Shown here piece after piece: positions 1 through 5,852 of a stretch of 5,898 nucleotides of DNA (the stretch's first letter is position 1; the number at the start of each line of letters is the position of its first letter). The notes under the pieces are model-generated. The model ran no database searches. It was not told where the DNA came from and worked only from the letters and a program-made list of their open reading frames with translations. The stretch is from Deltaproteobacteria bacterium UBA1386 (GTDB taxonomy: Bacteria > Desulfobacterota > Syntrophorhabdia > Syntrophorhabdales > Syntrophorhabdaceae). Where the stretch lies: contig DBQU01000046.1 in the NCBI GenBank assembly GCA_002305765.1, forward strand, positions 1 to 5,898, written 5' to 3'. The position numbers and the translations under genes were made by a program.

Positions 1-2
1 AT

Positions 3-173
3 ATACCATGGCCCTCGACACTCCAACCGTCTTATTTACGGGTGTCATCCGAAGCGCGGATGAAGACCGGCGGAAGGCTGACGTCGAAAGAGCTGTACCG
101 CGTCATCTGGCATGGTTCTTTCCCTGCCTTGGCCCTCAACGAGGCATGGCTTGAAAAAGCGGGGGATATGTGA
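3..173 (+). pseudogene. C-terminally truncated remnant of a DUF4143-type AAA ATPase
   Basis: This frame is open from the left edge to a TGA at 171-173. Its middle reads LTSKELYRVIWHGSFPALAL (about 80-139), which resembles the conserved 'ELY..IW.GSFPAL' segment that follows the ATPase domain in DUF4143-type AAA proteins. In intact family members this segment continues into a 'FYSSYLQTYLERDV' block and well over 100 further residues. Here the similarity ends after 'ALNE' and the frame stops about nine residues later. I see no continuation downstream before the next gene, so this is a truncated fragment rather than a working gene. The part before position 60 matches the family poorly, so a frameshift there is possible. 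The family call rests on remembered consensus. Such proteins are nucleotide-binding ATPases of poorly defined function, often in accessory regions. Confidence 0.5.
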
Positions 174-179
174 TACATG
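151..179 (+). promoter_or_regulatory. candidate sigma-70 promoter for the small secreted protein
   Basis: TTGAAA (151-156) lies 17 bases before TACATG (174-179), and the latter is preceded by TG in the extended -10 position (171-172). The -35 box matches five of six consensus bases, but the -10 box matches only three, so the extended TG carries much of the case. Transcription would begin near 186, giving a leader of about 49 nt before the start codon at 235. The promoter overlaps the end of the broken ATPase frame, as expected if the secreted-protein gene is expressed independently. Confidence 0.3.
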
Positions 180-191
180 TTAGGGCAAATC

Positions 192-205
192 TGCACAATA
201 GTGCA
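192..205 (+). promoter_or_regulatory. short inverted repeat in the 5' leader
   Basis: TGCAC (192-196) and GTGCA (201-205) are perfect inverted repeats around AATA. They sit between the candidate promoter and the ribosome binding site (AAGGAGA, 221-227). They could be a small operator or a weak RNA hairpin. Five-base arms arise easily by chance. Confidence 0.15.
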
Positions 206-234
206 AACAAATACCAGCGGAAGGAGATAGTTGC

Positions 235-552
235 ATGACAGACTACAGGACAGCGCGGGTTAACAAGGTATCTATTCTGATCGCGATACTCGGTCTTGCC
301 GTCGCCCTCGGGTTCCTGATGCCGGCGGCAGAGGTCAACGCCCAGAGCGACCGCCGCCAGATACGGAATGACTGCCTCTTAAAAACAGCGCGCCAGTACT
401 ATCCCAAAGACAACGGGATCAGGATCATGTGCAATTTGAAGACGACCAGGTTCGACGGGTCCTTTTACATGACATCGAACGGATCCGCGCACTCGTTCAC
501 CGACAATCAGATCAGGACGTGCGGCAGTCCCTGCCCCCCTCCTCGCAAATAG
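235..552 (+). CDS. small secreted four-cysteine protein, function unknown
   Basis: This 105-residue protein has a classic Sec signal peptide: a short N-region with Arg5, Arg8 and Lys11, a hydrophobic core at about residues 12-30, and a VNA-QS signal peptidase I site, with cleavage likely after Ala36. The mature part would be about 69 residues, basic and soluble, with four cysteines at about 47, 66, 96 and 100. These could form two disulfides in the periplasm or outside the cell. The end is a CGSPC-PPP-RK tail. The ATG at 235 is supported by AAGGAGA at 221-227 with seven bases of spacing. I do not recognise the family. It follows a broken ATPase fragment and is on the opposite strand to everything to its right, so it looks like a single-gene unit. 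The four cysteines and the signal peptide support a real gene, but its role cannot be inferred. Confidence 0.7.
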   Translation: MTDYRTARVNKVSILIAILGLAVALGFLMPAAEVNAQSDRRQIRNDCLLKTARQYYPKDNGIRIMCNLKTTRFDGSFYMTSNGSAHSFTDNQIRTCGSPCPPPRK

Positions 553-618
553 GAATGCTTCGCTGACCCCCTCGACCGACACCGGCGGATCGCTTCGGAA
601 AGTGTCGTCCTGGATCCT

Positions 619-675
619 GGGGACAGGTAGGGGACATTCTTTCAAAAACAGATAGCTCGCTCTTTTGGGCGAGCT
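619..675. repeat. possible REP/Y1-transposase-associated repeat remnant
   Basis: A purine-rich motif (619-639, containing GGGGACAGG and GGGGACATTC) is followed within 15 bases by a near-perfect hairpin (654-675). From memory, motifs of this GGGGACAGG..GGGGACATTC type are common beside REP-associated tyrosine (Y1/IS200-like) transposase genes in Desulfobacterota and related metagenomes, and such elements have foldable ends. No transposase frame is present here. If it is such an element, it is a solo, non-autonomous copy or a relic. Confidence 0.35.
644..675 (-). terminator. possible intrinsic terminator for the leftward operon
   Basis: The stem is 654-662 paired with 667-675: AGCTCGC against GCGAGCT, plus one G-T type pair and one C-G pair, around a four-base loop. 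Read on the minus strand, it is followed five bases later by five Ts (648-644). That would suit termination of transcripts coming from the helicase gene. However, it lies more than 260 bases beyond the helicase stop, and the T tract is short and displaced. It may instead be the hairpin of a repeat element. Confidence 0.3.
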
Positions 676-937
676 TCGCTCCCCTTCTCCCGTTCAACGT
701 CTTTACCCTGCTTCCCCTCTCGCGCGCGGTCCTGGATCTCCCGCCCCAGCGTTAGCATGGGGTCACGGGACCCGTCGCCTTTTCGGGGAGTTTGGACCGG
801 GCACGAAAACGGCCGGGGGCCGATGCGTCTGACTGCGCCATGTTTGCGATACGCTACGGAGCCATGCCTGCGGACGGCCACCGGGCATTCCGGGACCCAC
901 CCTTGTCCGTAATGAGCATTGAGCGAGTCGAAAGCAC

Positions 938-2323
938 CTAACGGGTGCGGCCCTTAGGCGTGGCTGCACGGGAGAGCCGGGACCCGGCCGCTCTATTCTT
1001 GCTCAGTCCTTTTGCCCCGTGAGGGCCAGGCTTGCTCCCGGCTGACCGGGGCATGTTTGCTTTCGGCCCCGTATTCGGGACGCCCTGAGACAACACCCTC
1101 GTTTCTCGAGGTGGGCTCGACCGATCGGGCTTCATCTGAACGGCGCGCCTTTCAGATGATCTTGGCGGCCGGGTAAATTCGGTGTTGCGTTCCGGCGGCG
1201 GCTGCAAATAGTCGAAGCCTTCAAGGATCCGTCTTTCTATCTTCTTGCCCAGCACACGTTCTATGTTCCGGACCTGCCGTTCGTCTTCACTGCTGATAAA
1301 GGTGAAGGCGTCTCCCGTCTTTTCTGCGCGGCCCGTTCTACCGATGCGGTGCGTGTAGGCATCCGTGGTATCCGGCATGTCGTAATTGACGACATGCGAA
1401 ATGCTTAGCACGTCGATGCCCCGGGCCGCTATATCCGTTGCCACAAGGATCTGATATGTACCGCTGCGGAACCCGTCCAGAGCCTTCTGTCGCTTGTTCT
1501 GGGAGAGATTGCCCTGGAGCGATTCGGCGGCATATCCTGCTTTTTGCAGTTCCTGGGAGATTCTCTTCGCGCGGTGTTTTGTCTTAGTGAAGACCAGTAC
1601 CGATCCGGCATCCGTTTGCCTGAGCAGACCGATAAGAAGCTTTGTTTTCAAATGAGGGGCAACGGGATAAAGGCCATGAGAAACCGTACTGGCAGGGGCG
1701 ATGTGGCCGACCTCCACCGTGATCGGATCATTGAGCATTTCCTTGGCTAGCTTTCGTATGCTGTCGGGCATGGTAGCGGAAAACATCAGCGTCTGGCGTT
1801 TCAGGGGCACATGTTTGACAATCCTCCTGATATCGGGGAGAAAACCCATATCGAACATCCGGTCGGCCTCATCGAGCACGAATGTCTCAAGGTTTGCAAG
1901 GCTTACGGTCTCCTGACCGATATGATCGAGCAGGCGTCCCGGACATGCTACAACGATATCCACACCGGTACGAAGTCTCTTGATCTGCGGGTCAATCCCG
2001 ACACCGCCGTAGATCGTACAGCTTTTCAGATGGGTATTACGCCCCAATTCGTTGATCGATGCGTGGATCTGTTCCGCAAGTTCCCGGGTGGGGGCAATGA
2101 TCAGAGAGCGGAGCTTGCCCCGGGGACCTGGAAGCAACCGCTGGATGATCGGCAGCACGAAAGCCGCCGTCTTGCCGGTCCCCGTTTGGGCAAGGCCCAT
2201 AACGTCTTTGCCGGCAAGAACGGGTGGGATCGCCTGCTGCTGTATGGGGGTCGGGACATGATAACCTAAAACTTTGATACTGTCTTCTATCTGTGGATGA
2301 AACTTGAATGAATTAAAACTCAA
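938..2323 (-). CDS. rhlE: RhlE-like DEAD-box ATP-dependent RNA helicase
   Basis: DEAD-box helicases unwind short RNA duplexes using ATP, in ribosome assembly, mRNA turnover and cold adaptation. The helicase motifs are present in order (numbering from an upstream GTG at 2329): Q motif GYHVPTPIQQQAIP (22-35), Walker A AQTGTGKT (47-54), PTRELAEQ (80-87), GG (108-109), CPGRLLD in place of the usual TPGR (129-135), DEAD (153-156), SAT (184-186), LVFTKTK (245-251), VATDIAARGID (296-306) and HRIGRTGRA (327-335). A basic, Pro/Arg/Ser-rich, probably disordered tail follows from about 380. Total length of about 461 aa is close to that of E. coli RhlE. I prefer the TTG at 2323, which gives MSFNSFKF, like MSFDSLGL in RhlE. 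It lies 5-10 bases after the AGGAAGAGG stretch, whereas the GTG lies almost against it. The gene is close behind the sigma factor and probably shares its transcript. RhlE is the best subfamily, judged by the N-terminus. Confidence 0.9.
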   Translation of the reverse strand: MSFNSFKFHPQIEDSIKVLGYHVPTPIQQQAIPPVLAGKDVMGLAQTGTGKTAAFVLPIIQRLLPGPRGKLRSLIIAPTRELAEQIHASINELGRNTHLKSCTIYGGVGIDPQIKRLRTGVDIVVACPGRLLDHIGQETVSLANLETFVLDEADRMFDMGFLPDIRRIVKHVPLKRQTLMFSATMPDSIRKLAKEMLNDPITVEVGHIAPASTVSHGLYPVAPHLKTKLLIGLLRQTDAGSVLVFTKTKHRAKRISQELQKAGYAAESLQGNLSQNKRQKALDGFRSGTYQILVATDIAARGIDVLSISHVVNYDMPDTTDAYTHRIGRTGRAEKTGDAFTFISSEDERQVRNIERVLGKKIERRILEGFDYLQPPPERNTEFTRPPRSSERRAVQMKPDRSSPPRETRVLSQGVPNTGPKANMPRSAGSKPGPHGAKGLSKNRAAGSRLSRAATPKGRTR

Positions 2324-2372
2324 TGGCACCTCTTCCTGTGTCCGAAGTATTCTGCAAATTGTGATCTTCCAT
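2313..2372 (-). CDS. 19-codon bridging mini-ORF overlapping the helicase start
   Basis: Fourteen bases after the sigma-factor stop, an ATG (2372-2370) preceded by AAGGA at a six-base spacing opens a frame of 19 codons (MEDHNLQNTS...AIEF) ending in TAA at 2315-2313. It is in a different frame from the helicase. It covers the helicase Shine-Dalgarno sequence and overlaps its proposed TTG start by 11 bases. A ribosome ending here would be placed next to the weak TTG start, so the simplest role is translational coupling between sigma factor and helicase. It could also be a chance frame. The peptide resembles nothing I know and is probably not functional as a product. Confidence 0.4.
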   Translation of the reverse strand: MEDHNLQNTSDTGRGAIEF

Positions 2373-2386
2373 GATGTATCCTTAGT

Positions 2387-3877
2387 TTAATCCAGGAAAC
2401 TCTGCAGCCTCTTTCGCCTCTCCGGGTGCTTCAGTTTGTTCAGGGCTTTGACTTCTATCTGACGGATGCGTTCGCGGGTCAACCCGAAGTGATCCCCCAC
2501 CTCTTCCAGAGTGTAGTCGGTTGTCTCGCCAATGCCGAGCCGCATCCTGACCACCTTCTCTTCCCGGGGAGTGAGCGTTGACAACACGGCATCTATTGTC
2601 TCCCTGAGAGAGATATCGATGAATTCCGTGAGAGGCGAAGATGCCCCGGGATTCGCTATGAGATCGCCGAGCGTAAAGTCGTTATCTCCCAGAGAGGTTT
2701 CAATGGATACAGGCGCATCGGAGATCTTCATGGTCTTTCCAACCTTTTCCACGGAGAGTCCGGTCTTTCGCGAAATATCTTCGAGGTTTGGACTGTCTCC
2801 CAATTCCTGAAAAAGTTCCGTGGTCGCCTTGCTTATCTTATTCTTGGCATCCAGGATATGAACAGGTATCCTGATCGTGCGCCCGTGATCTGCGATCGCC
2901 CTTGTCATGGCCTGCCTGATCCACCATGTCGAGTAGGTCGAGAACCTGTAACCTTTCCGGTGATCGTATTTTTCTGCGGCCTTCATGAGCCCCATATTGC
3001 CTTCCTGGATAAGGTCAAGGAATGACAATCCACGGTTCCGGTATCTCCTCGCGACATTAATAACAAGCCTGAGATTCCCCTGAACGAGCCTGTTCCTGGC
3101 ATTTTTCAGTCCATTTTCGATCTCATCGAGATCCATGAGCTTACTTCTTGCTTCGGCCGCTTCATCCTCGTTCATCAACTGCGTCTGCCGTGTGATCTTT
3201 CTGGTGATCGCCATCAGGATCTTTTTGTTGAGGTTGAGATCAATGAGGAGCTTCTCTATCTCATCGTCTATCCTGTTCAATTGCCTGGCCGGGTCCTTTT
3301 GTCCGGTTCCGGCCCGGCAGAGCGCTATCTGCTCTCTTTTCTCATGAAGTCTCTTTATTCTGTTGATGGAAGCTACGGTCTTATTTGTATGCTTTTCCCG
3401 ATCTGCTTCTTTCCAGTTTATCTCGTCGATATTTCTGATCATATCAAAAGCATTTATATTTCCGTCTTTCAGCCGTCTGCCTGTTTCCAGGAGTTCATTG
3501 ATCGCCTCTGGCATACTGAACAATATGTTCAGGGCTTGTTTTTCGGCCTCTTCGGTGCTTTTCGCCACATCGTGCTCCTCTTGGGCTGTGAGGAGTGATG
3601 TGCGCGCCATATCCTTCAGGTATGCCCACACAAGGTTATTGGTCGCTTCTGAATATTCCTTTTCGTTCGTGCGTTGTTCCGGCTCTGACCGGACAGGGCC
3701 CTGCATCGTTTCGACAAGATCGGCACCGGGTTCTGAAAAAAACTCGCATGCCTCATTCTCTTCGTGGGAAAAAACATCACCGGGGAAGAACGTGCCGTTT
3801 TCGCCCGGCGCGAACACTCTTTCGCCGGTTTCCGGCTCCGGTATATCCTCTGCCTTGATAACGTGGTTCATTGCCAT
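2387..3877 (-). CDS. RNA polymerase sigma-70 factor, RpoD-type (group 1 or 2)
   Basis: This protein binds core RNA polymerase and recognises -10/-35 promoters. Numbering from a TTG at 3892: region 1.2 is at about 86-115 (VWAYLKDM..LLTAQEE); a helical, charged insert at about 118-262 replaces the longer non-conserved region of proteobacterial RpoD; region 2 is at about 268-340, with LDLIQEGNMGLMKA (292-305) and YRFSTYSTWWIRQAMTRAI (315-333); region 3 follows; region 4.2 carries YTLEEVGDHFGLTRERIRQIE (460-480). The ending LQSFLD is typical of RpoD. The -10 and -35 reading helices look intact, so it should use housekeeping-like promoters. The first 85 residues are acidic and show no recognisable region 1.1. 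I choose ATG 3877 because AAGG sits five bases upstream of it, while the upstream TTG lacks a ribosome binding site. With this start the protein has 496 residues. No dnaG is adjacent, so it could be a paralogue of the main RpoD. Confidence 0.9.
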   Translation of the reverse strand: MAMNHVIKAEDIPEPETGERVFAPGENGTFFPGDVFSHEENEACEFFSEPGADLVETMQGPVRSEPEQRTNEKEYSEATNNLVWAYLKDMARTSLLTAQEEHDVAKSTEEAEKQALNILFSMPEAINELLETGRRLKDGNINAFDMIRNIDEINWKEADREKHTNKTVASINRIKRLHEKREQIALCRAGTGQKDPARQLNRIDDEIEKLLIDLNLNKKILMAITRKITRQTQLMNEDEAAEARSKLMDLDEIENGLKNARNRLVQGNLRLVINVARRYRNRGLSFLDLIQEGNMGLMKAAEKYDHRKGYRFSTYSTWWIRQAMTRAIADHGRTIRIPVHILDAKNKISKATTELFQELGDSPNLEDISRKTGLSVEKVGKTMKISDAPVSIETSLGDNDFTLGDLIANPGASSPLTEFIDISLRETIDAVLSTLTPREEKVVRMRLGIGETTDYTLEEVGDHFGLTRERIRQIEVKALNKLKHPERRKRLQSFLD

Positions 3878-3927
3878 TCTCGCCTTCAACAATTCAATGA
3901 TACCCGAAACAGAAAGCCTTGCCCGGT

Positions 3928-3957
3928 ATGATCAAGGGCCATCGATAGAGATCTCAA
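3928..3957 (-). promoter_or_regulatory. candidate sigma-70 promoter for the sigma factor-helicase unit
   Basis: On the minus strand TTGAGA (3957-3952, five of six -35 consensus bases) lies 18 bases before GATCAT (3933-3928, four of six -10 bases). Transcription would start near 3921, about 43 bases before the preferred ATG at 3877. The 155-base gap behind the 114-aa gene leaves room for a separate promoter. The -10 is imperfect, so this is a suggestion from pattern alone. If correct, the sigma factor could transcribe its own gene. Confidence 0.3.
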
Positions 3958-4027
3958 GGACCCGACCGCAAAAGCCGGGAGGCCATTCTTCGCCGCAGGT
4001 CTGAACATGCCTTTCCGAATGTCCGTT

Positions 4028-4052
4028 CACAACTAGTGTTCGAACACAACTA
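4028..4052. repeat. direct repeat CACAACTA flanking a 12-bp palindrome
   Basis: CACAACTA occurs at 4028-4035 and again at 4045-4052, with start points 17 bases apart. Between and partly overlapping them is the perfect palindrome GTGTTCGAACAC (4036-4047). The set straddles the stop codon of the 114-aa gene, so part of it is constrained by codons for VVFEH. It could be a protein-binding site or chance. Confidence 0.3.
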
Positions 4053-4377
4053 TTTCAGAAGCTTCTGCAATGGCCGGTTCGACAGATGCCACCGGCTTCT
4101 CCGGCTTCTCTTTCGCTACTCTTCTTCCTGCGGGCGCCTTTGTTTCCATTCTTACGATCTTAACGCCGAGGCCGTCGAGTTGGGCCGTAAGGCGACTTAT
4201 CACCTTGACCTGTACGTCGTTGGCGACCATTGTCCTGAGGGCTTCCAATCGCTGGTTCGCATCATCGAGATATTTCCGTGATTCCTTGACCGCTTTGCGC
4301 TCGACAAACACAATGATCTGGGCGGCAAGCTTCTCGATGGTCTCCCTGGCCTTGATGAATTCTTCAATGGTCGTCAT
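4033..4377 (-). CDS. 114-aa probably helical protein of unknown function
   Basis: The ATG at 4377 is preceded by AAAGGAG (4390-4384) with a six-base gap, a strong ribosome binding site. The same frame remains open upstream to about 4581, but that stretch runs through a hairpin and into the end of the radical SAM gene, so it is not coding. The protein (MTTIEEFIKARETIEKL...) has a predicted helical first 70 residues, with regularly spaced hydrophobics and many Lys/Glu/Arg, compatible with a coiled coil or helical bundle. Residues 78-114 form an Ala/Pro/Lys/Glu-rich, probably flexible tail ending in IVVFEH. There is no signal peptide, membrane segment or cysteine, so it should be cytosolic. I do not recognise the family. 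It stands 92 bases behind the radical SAM gene and about 155 bases ahead of the sigma gene, on the same strand. A role with either neighbour, for example as an accessory or regulatory factor, is only a guess from position. Confidence 0.75.
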   Translation of the reverse strand: MTTIEEFIKARETIEKLAAQIIVFVERKAVKESRKYLDDANQRLEALRTMVANDVQVKVISRLTAQLDGLGVKIVRMETKAPAGRRVAKEKPEKPVASVEPAIAEASEIVVFEH

Positions 4378-4425
4378 TCTTTGCTCCTTTGTGCAGGATT
4401 GCCGAATATTAAAACGTGTGGTTTC

Positions 4426-4457
4426 CGCACGAGGTCCGTCCTGTCGGACTTCGTGCG
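4426..4457 (-). terminator. 13-bp intergenic hairpin after the radical SAM gene
   Basis: CGCACGA (4426-4432) pairs with TCGTGCG (4451-4457), and GTCCG (4434-4438) pairs with CGGAC (4445-4449), around a six-base loop. The position between these blocks is G-U in plus-strand RNA and A-C in minus-strand RNA. The stem begins 13 bases after the radical SAM stop (TGA, 4472-4470). On the minus strand a TTTT stretch comes about ten bases after the stem, so it would make only a weak intrinsic terminator. An RNA-stability or processing stem between the radical SAM gene and the 114-aa gene is equally possible. Confidence 0.45.
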
Positions 4458-4469
4458 AGGCCCGATGCA

Positions 4470-5852
4470 TCACAGATGGGTCGCATAGGTCTTCCGGAAA
4501 TGAAAGCCATATGCCATGTAGGTAATAGCCATGGGCAAGAGAAGCGGGCGCCTGAACAGTGACCAGAAAACCAGCTTCCAATAGTACAGCCTCGCCCTGT
4601 CCTTAATACCCAATGTCAACAGGGTCCTGAAAGGGGCGTCGAGATAATGCAGGTTGTAACGGACGTACCGCAGGTGCAGGCCGCGCTTTCGCTTTTCCAG
4701 AGGCCTGTATTCCTTCAGATATGCCTTGACCCGTTCGTAGTACGCCCGTGGCCCATAAATGCCGTTGAGAACTTCCCGGTAGCCGGCCGCAAGCCTTTCG
4801 TAGCCCATCCTGGGGATGATATTGGTCGAACAATCGGTGTTATCTCCCGTAATTTCTTCGCCCAACCTTCCTTCCCGCTTCAATCTTTCGTAAAGTCTGC
4901 TCCCGCTCGGGGCGTTGAGCATGCCCACCATCGCGGTGACAATGCGGCTTTCCTGAATAAAACGTATCTGTCTTTCAAATATTTCCGGTGAATCACTGTC
5001 GAACCCCACGATGAAACCCCCACGGACCCGCAAGCCGAGTTGCTGAATCCGTTTTACCCCGGCAAGCAGATCACGCCCCCTGTTCTGGAATTTGTTGCAT
5101 TCCTCTAAAGACCGGTCGTCGGGTGTTTCGATACCGACGAACACGCCCTCAAAACCGGCCTGTATCATCTGCCGCATGAGCTGTTCATCATCGGCAAGGT
5201 TTATGGACACCTCGGTTGCCAGATCAAAGGGATATCTTCTTTTCTTCATCCACTCGATCATGGCTGGCAGCACATCATCTTTGAGGACCTTCCTGTTCCC
5301 TATGAAATTGTCGTCCACGAAGAAGACGCTTCCCCTCCATCCGGCCATATACAGGGCCTCCAGTTCACCGATCACCTGCGCCGTGGTCTTGCTTCGGGTC
5401 TTGCGCCCGTAGAGCGTGGTTATATCGCAGAATTCACAGCTGAAAGGACAACCACGCGAATACTGCAGATTCATCGAGTGGTACCTGTTCATCCTGACAA
5501 GGCCCCAAAGGGGAACCGGGGTTTTACGCAGCTCGGGAAACAATGCGGACGTGTACATGTGTTTGGCTTTGCCCCGGTAAAGGTCGGTCAGAAAGGGGCC
5601 CAGGGTGCATTCGGCTTCGTTGAGTACCAGGTGGTCGATGTCGGGATAGTCTTCGTGAGACGCAGTGAACAGGGGCCCGCCGGCAACGATCTTGACCCCT
5701 GCCGCTTTGCACCGCGCGATGACTTCGCGCACGGAGGTCTTCTGAACTGCCATGGCGCCGATAAAGACGTAGTCCGCCCATGTCAGGTCGCTATCCTTCA
5801 GTTTGGAGGCGTTCATGTCAACGAGTCTCTTTTCCCAATGGCCAGGGAGCAT
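4470..5852 (-). CDS. B12-binding radical SAM protein with DUF4070-like C-terminus; N-terminus interrupted
   Basis: Radical SAM enzymes use a 4Fe-4S cluster and S-adenosylmethionine to start radical chemistry; those with an N-terminal cobalamin domain often methylate or rearrange unreactive carbons. Residues 1-100 of this frame match the second part of a B12-binding fold (VFIGAMAVQ, VAGGPLF, LNEAE). The cluster motif CPFSCEFC is CxxxCxxC at Cys135, Cys139 and Cys142, followed by SAM-domain blocks FFVDDNFIGN (about 176-185) and GVFVGIETPD. The C-terminus, with several hydrophobic stretches and a YGFHFRK ending, resembles DUF4070, the group that includes the hopanoid C-2 methylase HpnP; substrate identity cannot be read here. 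ATG 5852 has no ribosome binding site. The same frame continues upstream as LLGLLTVAAMLP, like the family's PPLGLLTVAAMLP, until TAA at 5882-5880, so the true N-terminus appears broken or mis-sequenced. No neighbouring hopanoid gene is visible. Confidence 0.85.
   Translation of the reverse strand: MLPGHWEKRLVDMNASKLKDSDLTWADYVFIGAMAVQKTSVREVIARCKAAGVKIVAGGPLFTASHEDYPDIDHLVLNEAECTLGPFLTDLYRGKAKHMYTSALFPELRKTPVPLWGLVRMNRYHSMNLQYSRGCPFSCEFCDITTLYGRKTRSKTTAQVIGELEALYMAGWRGSVFFVDDNFIGNRKVLKDDVLPAMIEWMKKRRYPFDLATEVSINLADDEQLMRQMIQAGFEGVFVGIETPDDRSLEECNKFQNRGRDLLAGVKRIQQLGLRVRGGFIVGFDSDSPEIFERQIRFIQESRIVTAMVGMLNAPSGSRLYERLKREGRLGEEITGDNTDCSTNIIPRMGYERLAAGYREVLNGIYGPRAYYERVKAYLKEYRPLEKRKRGLHLRYVRYNLHYLDAPFRTLLTLGIKDRARLYYWKLVFWSLFRRPLLLPMAITYMAYGFHFRKTYATHL

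Larger units (their letters stand above)
553..937. other. gene-poor interval with repeat-like features
   Basis: No open frame here has both a plausible ribosome binding site and a recognisable product. The interval separates a plus-strand gene from the 3' end of the minus-strand helicase, so it receives transcription from both sides. It contains a hexamer inverted repeat CGACAC/GTGTCG (577-582 and 602-607), a 10-base direct repeat GTCCTGGATC (607-616 and 729-738), a purine-rich GGGGACAGGTAGGGGACATTC-type motif (619-639), a strong hairpin (654-675), and GC-rich sequence up to the helicase stop. The mix suggests the residue of a mobile or repetitive element rather than a lost gene of known type. 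Confidence 0.5.

Noticed and set aside
642..881. 79-codon minus-strand frame in the repeat-like interval
   Set aside because: There is no convincing ribosome binding site or recognisable domain. The composition is Arg-rich, as expected from GC-rich non-coding DNA.
934..948. GCACC/GGTGC hairpin overlapping the helicase stop
   Set aside because: It has only five pairs, overlaps the stop codon and is followed by just three Ts, too weak to call a terminator.
1811..2269. 152-codon plus-strand frame opposite the helicase gene
   Set aside because: It is antisense to the conserved helicase motifs and shows no ribosome binding site or family resemblance.
3950..3990. Possible hairpin CCCGGC...GGTCGGG between the 114-aa gene and the sigma gene
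   Set aside because: Pairing is asymmetric with internal mismatches and no T tract follows, so it is not a credible terminator.
3363..4004. 213-codon plus-strand frame opposite the sigma-factor gene
   Set aside because: It is the antisense shadow of a clearly recognised sigma-70 gene. It is Ser/Phe-rich with no domain, and its length follows from the codon bias of the real gene.
4378..4581. Upstream extension of the 114-aa gene to 182 residues
   Set aside because: The extension would translate a hairpin and overlap the radical SAM 3' end, and lacks a ribosome binding site. ATG 4377 has a strong one.
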